From Taibaiella sp. (GTDB lineage Bacteria > Bacteroidota > Bacteroidia > Chitinophagales > Chitinophagaceae): a stretch of 64,000 bases of DNA. Both the position numbers and the translations under genes were made by a program. The stretch spans positions 62,001-126,000 of the forward strand of contig JAHBTQ010000003.1 of the NCBI GenBank assembly GCA_019638495.1, written 5' to 3'. Positions 51,798 to 58,904 of the stretch are shown in pieces. The number at the start of each line of letters is the position of its first letter. Position 1 is the first letter of the stretch. Under the pieces are notes generated by a model. The model was not told the origin of the DNA. It did no database searches and worked only from the letters and a program-made list of their open reading frames with translations.

Positions 51798-52226
51798 ATG
51801 ACGAAAGGTGCTTGCATACTTGTAGTGGCTCTGTTTAGCCTTACGCTTTGTTCCTGTTTCACCACCTACCAGGTTGAAAGTACCAATAGGGTGGGCAAAG
51901 ACGACGGACACCTTGTGGTATATCGAAAGGGGATAGTAGGATTTGCCGTAGGCTCAAAAGTATATGCCAATGGCAAATTTGTGGGCAAGGTTGGCGCAAA
52001 CAGGTACATCTCCTGCTGGCTACCGGAGGGTGAGTACCTGATGTCGGTAGGGTTTACGAAAAGAGATGAAACATTTTTTAAAGTGCTTGTAGGTTCCGGC
52101 CGTACTTATGCCTATTCATTTAGCTTCTCGCCGTTTAAAAACGGGGGAAGGGCAGTGGTGCAGCCAATGCCGGACGTGGCGGTAATAGATCATCGCAGGC
52201 CTCCGGTAGTAAATTATTTTAATTAA
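51798..52226 (+). CDS. Small lipoprotein, DUF2846-like
   Basis: A 142-residue lipoprotein (lipobox L-C-S-C near residue 19) starting at ATG 51798; in-frame ATGs lie further upstream (51774). The mature domain has L-V-V-Y-R-K-G near residue 43, G-S-K-V-Y-A-N-G-K-F-V-G-K-V near 55 and a G-E-Y near 80, the layout of DUF2846 proteins with a small beta-sandwich. Function unknown; it is probably anchored in the outer membrane. It ends 42 bases before the next secreted gene. Confidence 0.72.
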   Translation: MTKGACILVVALFSLTLCSCFTTYQVESTNRVGKDDGHLVVYRKGIVGFAVGSKVYANGKFVGKVGANRYISCWLPEGEYLMSVGFTKRDETFFKVLVGSGRTYAYSFSFSPFKNGGRAVVQPMPDVAVIDHRRPPVVNYFN

Positions 52227-52267
52227 TAAATTGATTTCGATAGAGGGTATTTTCGTAATTTGTGTAG

Positions 52268-52663
52268 ATGAAACCTGCCCTTCTACTTATTTCGTTTGCT
52301 CTATGCACGAATATTCAATTGCATGCAGAGCCCCACTATATCGTCATTCACAAGCGGTTACTCTATGGCTGGAAGCTTGAGCATGTGAGCAAGCCTGAAA
52401 AGCGTTTGGAAAGGTGGACATACGATAAGGCAAACGACACTTATTTCCGGGTAAATAGCTCAGTTGGATTACGGGTGAAAGCGGTGATGAATGAAACAGG
52501 CAAGGATGCCAGGTATGTATCTGTGAAGCAGGGGTGGTCGGTCTGGAAAATATCTCATGTCGAAGAGCCGAAGAAAAAATTGAAAAAGTGGTACCTGGAT
52601 CCGGAATCCGGGACTCACTACCGAATCAGATATTTTTGGGGATGTCATGGACACATCAGGTAG
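52268..52663 (+). CDS. Small secreted protein with a twofold internal repeat, function unknown
   Basis: A 131-residue protein with a signal peptide (to about residue 20, L-H-A-E). The mature part holds two copies of a motif of about 30 residues: W-K-L-E-H-V-S-K-P-E-K-R-L-E-R-W near 38 and W-K-I-S-H-V-E-E-P-K-K-K-L-K-K-W near 97, each followed by an acidic turn and a Y-F-R-V or Y-R-I strand. It is strongly basic overall. I do not recognise a family. The next gene begins 33 bases later. Confidence 0.6.
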   Translation: MKPALLLISFALCTNIQLHAEPHYIVIHKRLLYGWKLEHVSKPEKRLERWTYDKANDTYFRVNSSVGLRVKAVMNETGKDARYVSVKQGWSVWKISHVEEPKKKLKKWYLDPESGTHYRIRYFWGCHGHIR

Positions 52664-52695
52664 TAAGCTCTGCCTTGTAACTTCACAAGTTTTTG

Positions 52696-53166
52696 ATGAG
52701 CGACCCGATAATCAACGAGAACTTCTTCAGAAAATTTCTGGACTATGTAGAACTCAATTTGTTAGCATCGATCAGGGCCTCAATTGCCTTGTTGGCGCCT
52801 GACGACGGGGTTCGAGTATCCACCACTGAAAATAGGAACAACAGCATATTCTATTTTGATGGCAGGCGTGAAGTGTCTGACCAGATAATAATTGAGGTGA
52901 CCTTTTTAGCGTCAAACGACGATTAAGGATTTCTGATCACGTTCGATCTGTTTTATTACCAAGATAAAGTAGAGGTTGAGTCGGATATTTTCAAGGGGGC
53001 TTCCGGTGATGCCGCTGTTCAGAAGGCCATTATCAATAGCCATCGGATTGCTGTGGAATACAATAACCTTGAGAACTTTGATTTGAGGTTGGACGACTAT
53101 TGCGAAGTTGCGTTGCTGTTGCTGAAGGAGTACTTGTTAGACCGAGGTAACAATTCAAGGGCTTAG
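52696..53166 (+). pseudogene. Gene interrupted by an in-frame TAA
   Basis: An ATG frame at 52696 gives 76 residues and stops at TAA 52924-52926. Directly after it, in the same frame, 79 sense codons continue to TAG at 53164-53166 with no ATG near the beginning (first residues G-F-L-I-T-F-D-L-F-Y-Y). The two parts read naturally as one protein of about 155 residues, with an N-terminal helical stretch (F-F-R-K-F-L-D-Y-V-E) and a C-terminal acidic helix (L-R-L-D-D-Y-C-E-V-A). A nonsense mutation, a sequencing error or readthrough would explain it. I recognise no family. Confidence 0.55.
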
Positions 53167-53261
53167 TAGAGCTGCGATCACATTTTTTAGGGGCGTTTCA
53201 GTTTCGTTTCATTACCACAATTGCGTATTATAATTTACTTTCGCACCACTTCAGCATATAC

Positions 53262-54215
53262 ATGAAAAAAGAAAAAATACTGATACTTGGGGCCGGTGGC
53301 CAGATAGGTGTGGAACTAACGCTTGCATTGCGCAATGTGTTTGGCACAGACAACGTTATTGCGTCTGACATTCGTGAAGCGCACCCTATTCTGAAAGATA
53401 GTGGTCCGTATGTGATGCTGAATGCTATGGATGCAAATGCTATTCATGAGCAGATAAAGAAGGAAGGAATAACACAGGTTTACCTGCTTGCGGCGCTGCT
53501 CTCTGCCACCGGTGAGAAGGACCCTAAGAAGGCATGGGAGATAAATATGCAGAGCCTGCTGCAATTGCTCGACCTTGGTGTGCAGGAGAAGCTTTCCAAG
53601 ATATACTGGCCTAGCTCTATAGCCGTCTTTGGCCCTACCACCCCGCGCCAGGAAACGCCTCAGGCTACAGTAGTGGAGCCACGCACCGTATATGGCATCA
53701 GTAAATATGCCGGTGAGCTTTGGTGCCAGTATTACCACCAACGTTGGGGGCTGGATGTGCGCAGTCTGCGCTATCCCGGCCTCATAAGCTGGAAGTCGGC
53801 ACCGGGTGGTGGTACAACAGATTATGCAGTAGAGATATACCACGAGGCACTGAAACACAAAAAATACACATCATTCCTTTCTGAAAATACCTATCTGCCC
53901 ATGATGTATATGGATGACGCTATACGCGGCACCATAGAACTAATGGAGGCGCCAGCTGAGCAGATGAAGACGCGTATGGCCTACAATATTTCGGCAATGA
54001 GCTTCTCGCCAAAGGAGATCGCTGCCAGTATACAAAAGCACATACCTGACTTCGCTATAGACTACGCACCGGATTTTCGCCAGCAGATAGCCGATGGCTG
54101 GCCGCAAAGCATAAATGACGCCGAAGCGCGGGCACATTGGCATTGGCAACACAAATTTGACCTGGACAAAATGACTGCTGAAATGTTAAGTAACCTCAGG
54201 GGCGCTGTCCTTTAA
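53262..54215 (+). CDS. L-threonine 3-dehydrogenase, short-chain (epimerase-like) type
   Basis: A 317-residue NAD-dependent enzyme of the extended short-chain dehydrogenase group. The Rossmann motif is G-A-G-G-Q-I-G at residues 10-16, and the catalytic pair Y-G-I-S-K (Y-x-x-x-K) is near residue 145, with W-P-S-S-I-A-V-F-G-P before it. G-L-I-S-W-K-S-A-P-G-G-G-T-T-D-Y is a hallmark of the UDP-galactose-epimerase-like threonine dehydrogenases. These oxidise L-threonine to 2-amino-3-ketobutyrate in threonine breakdown. The gene stands alone. Confidence 0.85.
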   Translation: MKKEKILILGAGGQIGVELTLALRNVFGTDNVIASDIREAHPILKDSGPYVMLNAMDANAIHEQIKKEGITQVYLLAALLSATGEKDPKKAWEINMQSLLQLLDLGVQEKLSKIYWPSSIAVFGPTTPRQETPQATVVEPRTVYGISKYAGELWCQYYHQRWGLDVRSLRYPGLISWKSAPGGGTTDYAVEIYHEALKHKKYTSFLSENTYLPMMYMDDAIRGTIELMEAPAEQMKTRMAYNISAMSFSPKEIAASIQKHIPDFAIDYAPDFRQQIADGWPQSINDAEARAHWHWQHKFDLDKMTAEMLSNLRGAVL

Positions 54216-54336
54216 TTGTTATTATTCTCTAGTAATGATATTTTTACGCAGAGGTGTTTTGTGTAAAATGTTAATGTCGAAAAAATAATTGTTAATACGC
54301 GGTTAAGTTCGGAATTACTTATTATCTTCGTGTAGC

Positions 54337-54456
54337 AAGAAAAAAAATCGATCTCGATATATCTAAGAATTTCGTTTCAACAAGGGGTAAATGGTTCTTC
54401 TTTTTCTAACTAAGGACCGAAATGAAAAAAGGAGCGTGGAATCACGCTCTTTTTAT
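54337..54456 (+). ncRNA. Candidate small RNA ending in an intrinsic terminator
   Basis: The stretch upstream has a TATCTTCG (54323-54330), near the -7 consensus. The 120 bases then contain a pairing GGTTCTT/AAGGACC (one G-U) and end in the stem GAGCGTG/CACGCTC followed by TTTTT. No coding gene ends just before this terminator (tdh stops 213 bases earlier), so a separate transcript is possible. Confidence 0.3.
54425..54456 (+). terminator. Intrinsic terminator downstream of tdh/candidate sRNA
   Basis: Stem GAGCGTG/CACGCTC (54432-54438 with 54443-54449), extended by A/T pairs, then a T-rich tail. Confidence 0.75.
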
Positions 54457-54462
54457 TTTTAG

Positions 54463-54530
54463 TCGCAAGTCAAAAGTCAAAAGTCGTAACCTGCCTGCCG
54501 GCAGGCAGGGTCGAAAGTCGTAAGTCCGCG
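54463..54530. repeat. Palindromic CCTGCCTGCCGG element flanked by AAGTC repeats
   Basis: A perfect 20-bp palindrome (54490-54509, CCTGCCTGCC/GGCAGGCAGG) flanked on both sides by short AAGTC/AAAAGTC repeats (54466-54487, 54511-54524). Such palindromes are dispersed in Bacteroidota genomes and can be read as peptide L-P-A-G-R-Q-G. Confidence 0.75.
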
Positions 54531-54562
54531 AGCATGAGTGTATTTTTGATAAAAGCGTATCA

Positions 54563-54979
54563 ATGAGCACTCCGCAAGATATATTACAGATAATGCTGGC
54601 AAAAGACAAGTTTACCGAGTGGCTTGGCATCATTATTGATGAGCATAAAGTAGGGTATTGCAAACTTCACTTCACCGTGAGGGATGAGATGCTGAATGGT
54701 TTTGACATTGTGCATGGAGGTATTGTTTTTGCGGCAGCAGATAGCGCTTTTGCTTTTGCATGCAATGGTCACGGAAGGTTAACAGTAGCTTTAGATGTAT
54801 CCATTAGCTTTGTGAAAACAGCAACTGCAGGTGATCAGTTGTTTGTAGAAGCAAATGAGATACATGAAGGTAACAAAACCGGATTTTATGATGTACGCGT
54901 TACTAACAAAGCCGGTGAAATTATCGCCCTGTTTAAGGGCACTGCCTACCGCACCGACCGAATGATATCCCCCGAATAA
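54563..54979 (+). CDS. PaaI-like hotdog-fold thioesterase
   Basis: A 138-residue cytoplasmic hotdog protein. The core is G-F-D-I-V-H-G-G-I-V-F-A-A-A-D-S-A-F near residue 50, with the catalytic-site H-G-G and D; L-D-V-S-I-S-F-V-K follows near 77. This is the PaaI/hydroxyphenylacetyl-CoA thioesterase pattern. No other phenylacetate genes are in the window, so the acyl-CoA substrate is open. A TATTTTTG box lies 15 bases before the start. Confidence 0.88.
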   Translation: MSTPQDILQIMLAKDKFTEWLGIIIDEHKVGYCKLHFTVRDEMLNGFDIVHGGIVFAAADSAFAFACNGHGRLTVALDVSISFVKTATAGDQLFVEANEIHEGNKTGFYDVRVTNKAGEIIALFKGTAYRTDRMISPE

Positions 54980-55045
54980 TAATAAACCAGCAATAATGAC
55001 GGACGGATTTTCCCTAAATTTGTATTACACCAATCATAAGACAGC

Positions 55046-55450
55046 ATGTTGAAGAAGATTATTGGAGTAGTAGTGTTACTTGCCGCGATAGGTGTAGGTA
55101 CAGGTATTTATCTGTTCTATAAAAAGCCTGAAACTGTTGACGACAAGAAGGGGATTGCTGTAACCGCGATTGAGCTGGCAAAAGAGTTTGGTGCTAATGA
55201 GCAGGCTGCCAATACAAAGTATCTCAATAAGGTAATAGAAGTGTCTGGTGTAGTGTCTGAAACTGAGCAAAACCAGGATGGGGGCCTTATGGTGATACTG
55301 GATACGGGCGACCCTATGGCCGGTGTTCAATGCGCTATGCGCGAGAAAGGTATCCAGGTGCAGAAGGGAAAAGAAATGACTATAAAAGGATTTTGCTCCG
55401 GCAGCGGCATTACAGGTGTGTCGCTCACGGATTGTATCATAAAACAGTGA
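55046..55450 (+). CDS. OB-fold (tRNA_anti-like) membrane-anchored protein
   Basis: A 134-residue protein with one N-terminal transmembrane segment (about residues 4-25) and a periplasmic OB-fold-like domain: Y-L-N-K-V-I-E-V-S-G-V-V near residue 60, V-I-L-D-T near 82, and K-G-x-x-M-T-I-K-G-F-C-S-G near 105. Such tRNA_anti-like proteins appear next to cytochromes in Bacteroidota. A TAAATTTG box (55015-55022) precedes it. It is first in a four-gene run (11-base gap to the next gene). Confidence 0.75.
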   Translation: MLKKIIGVVVLLAAIGVGTGIYLFYKKPETVDDKKGIAVTAIELAKEFGANEQAANTKYLNKVIEVSGVVSETEQNQDGGLMVILDTGDPMAGVQCAMREKGIQVQKGKEMTIKGFCSGSGITGVSLTDCIIKQ

Positions 55451-55461
55451 ATAAACAACAC

Positions 55462-55836
55462 ATGCGAATTGCAAAACTGATAGCATTCCTTCTGCCGGCG
55501 GCGATAGTAGCCGGATGCTATAATGACAAGTATGACAAGCTTTACCCAACGGGTACTGTGGCATGCGACACCAGCACTATAACCTATGCAAGCGACATAC
55601 AGCCCATCTTCAATGCCAAGTGCAATACGGCGGGTTGCCATGATGCTACGGCATCGGGCGGGTATACACTTACCACACATGCGGGGTCACAGGTAGCAGT
55701 AAATAGCGGAAAGCTATTGGGCAGTGTCACATGGACGACCGGATTCAGTGCTATGCCAAAGAACCTCCCAAAACTGTCAGACTGTGAGATCAACAAGATC
55801 ACACGCTGGATAAACCAGGGGGCACCAAACAACTAA
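55462..55836 (+). CDS. Small c-type cytochrome lipoprotein
   Basis: A 124-residue lipoprotein (A-G-C lipobox near residue 17) with one heme-binding motif C54-N-T-A-G-C59-H60. The spacing is Cys-x4-Cys-His rather than the classical Cys-x2-Cys-His, a variant seen in secreted Bacteroidota cytochromes. A Met-Pro pair near residue 97 could supply an axial ligand. The start is fixed at ATG 55462 by the signal peptide; a longer frame overlaps the previous gene. It lies between the OB-fold gene and the YceI gene. Confidence 0.8.
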   Translation: MRIAKLIAFLLPAAIVAGCYNDKYDKLYPTGTVACDTSTITYASDIQPIFNAKCNTAGCHDATASGGYTLTTHAGSQVAVNSGKLLGSVTWTTGFSAMPKNLPKLSDCEINKITRWINQGAPNN

Positions 55837-55859
55837 TCAGAATCTTACAAACCGACAAA

Positions 55860-56414
55860 ATGAAGAGACTATTTGTAATAGCCGCGGCTGCCATCCTATC
55901 TGCTGCGCCAACTTTTGCTCAGAAATTCAGCACACGAACAGCGAAGATATCTTTCGACGCTACTGCTCCAGGGTCGCCTGAAGACATTACTGCCGTAAAT
56001 AATGAAGTAGCGAGTATTCTCGATGCCAAGACCGGCGATGTTGTATTCCAGGCGCCGATAAAGAGTTTCAAGTTTAAGCGTGCGTTGATGCAGGAACATT
56101 TTAACGAGAACTACCTGGAGAGCGATACTTATCCCAAGTCGGATTTCAGAGGCACAATAGCAAATGTTTCGTCGGTAAACTTCTCAAAAGACGGTACGTA
56201 TGAAACCAAAGTGAGCGGAAAACTAACGATGCACGGTGTGACGAAAGAGGTAACTGTACCGGGAACCATAGTGGTAAAAGGAGCGAGCGTGATTATGAAG
56301 GCGACTTTCAATGTGCTTCTCGCCGACTATAAAGTAAATGTGCCGGGCGTGGTATCTGACAAAGTAGGAAAAGAAGCAAAGGTGCAGCTTGAGGCCACGC
56401 TGGCCCAGAAATAG
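55860..56414 (+). CDS. YceI family periplasmic protein
   Basis: A 184-residue exported protein (signal peptide to about residue 20, T-F-A-Q). It has the YceI lipocalin-like pattern: F-x-(T/S)-R-T-A-K-I-S-F near the start, S-D-T-Y-P-K-S-D-F-R-G near residue 90, G-K-L-T-M-H-G-V-T-K-E-V near 120. YceI proteins bind isoprenoid chains in a barrel. It follows the cytochrome gene by 23 bases. Confidence 0.92.
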   Translation: MKRLFVIAAAAILSAAPTFAQKFSTRTAKISFDATAPGSPEDITAVNNEVASILDAKTGDVVFQAPIKSFKFKRALMQEHFNENYLESDTYPKSDFRGTIANVSSVNFSKDGTYETKVSGKLTMHGVTKEVTVPGTIVVKGASVIMKATFNVLLADYKVNVPGVVSDKVGKEAKVQLEATLAQK

Positions 56415-56456
56415 AAGTAGCACGGTAATAAGATTTCAAACACACACAAGCGAACA

Positions 56457-57386
56457 ATGCGCAGAATAATATTATCAGTTTTAGCGGTAGCACTTCCCTT
56501 TGCTGCTGCCTTTGCACAAGCCGATAAGCTACTTGACGAGCTGAACGATGATGGTGGCAAGGCAAAAAAAGAGCCTGTTACCAGCACGTTTAAAGCTACT
56601 CGCATCATCAATAGTAGTACGGTTGAAAATCTGGCACCGGGCGTACTGGACTTTCGCATATTGCACCGATTCGGCCGCGTGAGCGATGGCGTTGATAATT
56701 TCTATGGATTCGATAATGCTACTACCCGCATTGGGCTGGATTATGGCGTAACTAAGTGGCTGATGGTGGGCCTGGGGCACAACACGCTCTTTAAGGCAAA
56801 TGACGGTTTTGCAAAAGTGAAACTGCTGACGCAGAAGAAGAATGGAACTCCGCTTTCGATAAGTTATTTCGCAGGTATAAGTGTAGATGGCGGTGCCGCG
56901 CCTAAGCTACCGCCAGGTATGGACTGGTATTTTACGCACCGTATGGCATATGCGCACCAGTTGCTGCTGGCGCGAAAATTCAGTAATCGCCTGTCGTTGC
57001 AACTGATGCCTACGGTCATTCACCAGAACCTTGTTGACAGCACTAAATGGTCGAATACAACCATCGGATTAGGTGTGGGCGGCAGGATAAAAGTGAGTAA
57101 TCGTGTAGCTATTACCGGAGAATACTATTTCCGCGGAAACAATTCAGACATGTTATTATCCGGCGCTACTACCTACAATAGTTTGTCTATCGGCTGCGAT
57201 ATTGAAACAGGCGGGCACGTATTTCAGCTATTCTTTACGAACTCGAATGGTATGACCGAACGATCGTTCGTGACGCAGACTACAGACACCTGGGAAAAGG
57301 GTCGGATCCACTTCGGGTTCAATATTTCCCGCGTGTTCACAGTAGTGAAGCCGAAAGAGTTCAGGTCCACAAAAAACAACTGGTAA
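56457..57386 (+). CDS. DUF5777 family outer-membrane barrel protein
   Basis: A 309-residue exported protein (signal peptide to about residue 20, A-F-A-Q). The strand pattern is that of an outer-membrane barrel; F-R-I-L-H-R-F-G-R-V-S-D-G near residue 63 and G-L-D-Y-G-V-T-K-W-L-M-V-G-L-G near 95 match DUF5777. Such genes regularly sit beside YceI and cytochrome-type genes in Bacteroidota, as here, which suggests a joint role in the envelope. It is the last gene of the run and converges with the receiver-protein gene. Confidence 0.82.
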   Translation: MRRIILSVLAVALPFAAAFAQADKLLDELNDDGGKAKKEPVTSTFKATRIINSSTVENLAPGVLDFRILHRFGRVSDGVDNFYGFDNATTRIGLDYGVTKWLMVGLGHNTLFKANDGFAKVKLLTQKKNGTPLSISYFAGISVDGGAAPKLPPGMDWYFTHRMAYAHQLLLARKFSNRLSLQLMPTVIHQNLVDSTKWSNTTIGLGVGGRIKVSNRVAITGEYYFRGNNSDMLLSGATTYNSLSIGCDIETGGHVFQLFFTNSNGMTERSFVTQTTDTWEKGRIHFGFNISRVFTVVKPKEFRSTKNNW

Positions 57387-57407
57387 GCGTGCCGTCAATC
57401 GTTCGAG

Positions 57408-57845
57408 TTACGAAACCGCAGCGGTCTTAATATGCTTGCTTAGACTGAAGCGCCTTGTGTAGTTGCTTATGATTTTGTTTACTGCATAGTTCAGATGAGC
57501 GGTCTCATTACCGTCCTTGAGAATGAAAGTTGCGGCACCACTGGCAAGTGCTTCCACGGCTATGTGGTTTTCCTTGCGGGCAGACACCATAAGCACGTGA
57601 ATAGATGGATAACGGTTGCGAATGTGCTTAATGACCTGCAGGCCGTCCATGTTTGCCATATCATTGTCCAGCAAGACGATATCGGGAGACATGGTAATGT
57701 TACGCAGGCACTCTTCGCCTGTCTGGAACAAATAGATATTCTCCAGTCCTGTTTGCGACAGTGAGTGGCGATAAAGATTGCTGCAAAAGAGGTCGTCATC
57801 AACAATAAAGACCTTCATGTTCCGAAGTACGCGTGAATTGTTCAT
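57408..57845 (-). CDS. Stand-alone response-regulator receiver protein
   Basis: A 145-residue protein made of one receiver domain: acidic pocket V-D-D-D near residue 16, phospho-acceptor Asp in V-L-L-D-N-D near 58, and the conserved Lys in F-I-L-K-D near 110. There is no output domain. No histidine kinase is nearby, so the partner is unknown. ATG 57845 is used; an in-frame ATG at 57818 (M-K-V-F-I-V-D) is an equally good start. Confidence 0.85.
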   Translation of the reverse strand: MNNSRVLRNMKVFIVDDDLFCSNLYRHSLSQTGLENIYLFQTGEECLRNITMSPDIVLLDNDMANMDGLQVIKHIRNRYPSIHVLMVSARKENHIAVEALASGAATFILKDGNETAHLNYAVNKIISNYTRRFSLSKHIKTAAVS

Positions 57846-58011
57846 ACAAGTAAGGATTGTGCGGGAGACTTAAGGCAAACAGAATGCCAAAGTTTGTTGG
57901 TGCTTATAATCAGTGCAATACGAAGCGATAAATAGTTTATATAATCCATAAAATGGAATTTAATTTCCTTGATAGACAAGTGTAAGTAGTTGATTGTCAT
58001 TAACATACAAC

Positions 58012-58041
58012 TTGTTAATGAAACCGTTTTTAATATTTTTG
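58012..58041 (+). promoter_or_regulatory. Promoter of the metallo-beta-lactamase gene
   Basis: TTG (58012-58014), exactly 19 bases, TATTTTTG (58034-58041). The -7 box ends only 5 bases before the ATG at 58047, so the mRNA would be leaderless or nearly so. Confidence 0.7.
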
Positions 58042-58046
58042 TGATT

Positions 58047-58898
58047 ATGAGAGTAATAGTTACGTTCCTGATTTGCTTATTTATCTCACTCCCAAAGCCG
58101 TCATGCGCTCAAAAGTTTGGAGACTGGGACAGGCCATATGCACCGTTCAGGATCGCCGGCAATGTTTATTATGTTGGTACGTATGACCTGGCATGTTTCC
58201 TTGTCACTACTCCTAATGGTCACATACTTGTGAATACCGCCATTGAGAGCACAGTAGACCAGCTTAAAAAGAATGTTGAGCAGTTGGGTTTCAAATTTTC
58301 AGACATCAAGATTCTGCTTGTGTCCCAGGGTCATGTAGATCATACCGGCGGGCTGGCAGAAATAAAGAGGTTAACGGGAGCCACTGTGATGATAGACGAA
58401 AAGGACGCACAAGTTGTAGAAGATGGCGGGCATTCAGATTTCATTTATGGGGAAGTAGGTGGACCGTATTATTTCCCCGGGGTGAAAGTGGACAGGGTAC
58501 TTAAGGATCATGATGTGGTGGAACTGGGAGGGACTAAACTGGAGATGTTGCACCATCCCGGTCATACCAAGGGATCGTGTAGTTATCTGCTGATGACAAA
58601 AGATGAAAGCCGGTCATGGACCATGCTCATAGCTAATATGCCCTTCCTGCTGCCGGAGGTGAAACCTGGTATGGCAACATATCCCGACATAATGGAGGAC
58701 GCCAAAAAGACAATACGCGCAATGCGGAATATAGATTTTGACATCTGGGTTGCAGCCCACGCCAGCCAGTTCAATCTGCACAAACTGCGAAAAGAAGGTG
58801 ATACATACAATCCGGCAGTCTTTGGCGACCGCAAGGAATATATTCGACAACTTGACAACATGCAATCGGTGTACAAGGAGCGGAAAAAAAGTAAATAG
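58047..58898 (+). CDS. Subclass B3 metallo-beta-lactamase, GOB-like
   Basis: A 283-residue exported protein; the signal peptide starts at ATG 58047 (M-R-V-I-V-T-F...S-C-A-Q). The metal site reads Q94-G-H96-V-D98-H99, with H173 (P-G-H-T-K-G) and H238 (A-A-H-A-S-Q). This corresponds to Gln116, His118, Asp120, His121, His196 and His263 of subclass B3; the Gln in place of the first His is the hallmark of GOB enzymes of Elizabethkingia. All other ligands are present, so hydrolysis of beta-lactams is likely, though activity must be tested. The upstream frame extends 19 codons but overlaps the promoter. Confidence 0.83.
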   Translation: MRVIVTFLICLFISLPKPSCAQKFGDWDRPYAPFRIAGNVYYVGTYDLACFLVTTPNGHILVNTAIESTVDQLKKNVEQLGFKFSDIKILLVSQGHVDHTGGLAEIKRLTGATVMIDEKDAQVVEDGGHSDFIYGEVGGPYYFPGVKVDRVLKDHDVVELGGTKLEMLHHPGHTKGSCSYLLMTKDESRSWTMLIANMPFLLPEVKPGMATYPDIMEDAKKTIRAMRNIDFDIWVAAHASQFNLHKLRKEGDTYNPAVFGDRKEYIRQLDNMQSVYKERKKSK

Positions 58899-58904
58899 CC
58901 ATAG

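Larger units (their letters stand above)
54216..54562. other. 347-base intergenic region with hairpin terminator and palindromic repeats
   Basis: No protein gene is convincing. It holds a possible small RNA (54337-54456), a 20-bp palindrome (54490-54509) flanked by AAGTC-type repeats, and a TATTTTTG box (54541-54548) just before the thioesterase gene, without a TTG at -33. Confidence 0.5.

Noticed and set aside
58326..58343. Inactivated metallo-beta-lactamase because the first His of HxHxDH is missing
   Set aside because: The substituted Gln is the natural residue in GOB-type B3 enzymes, which are active.
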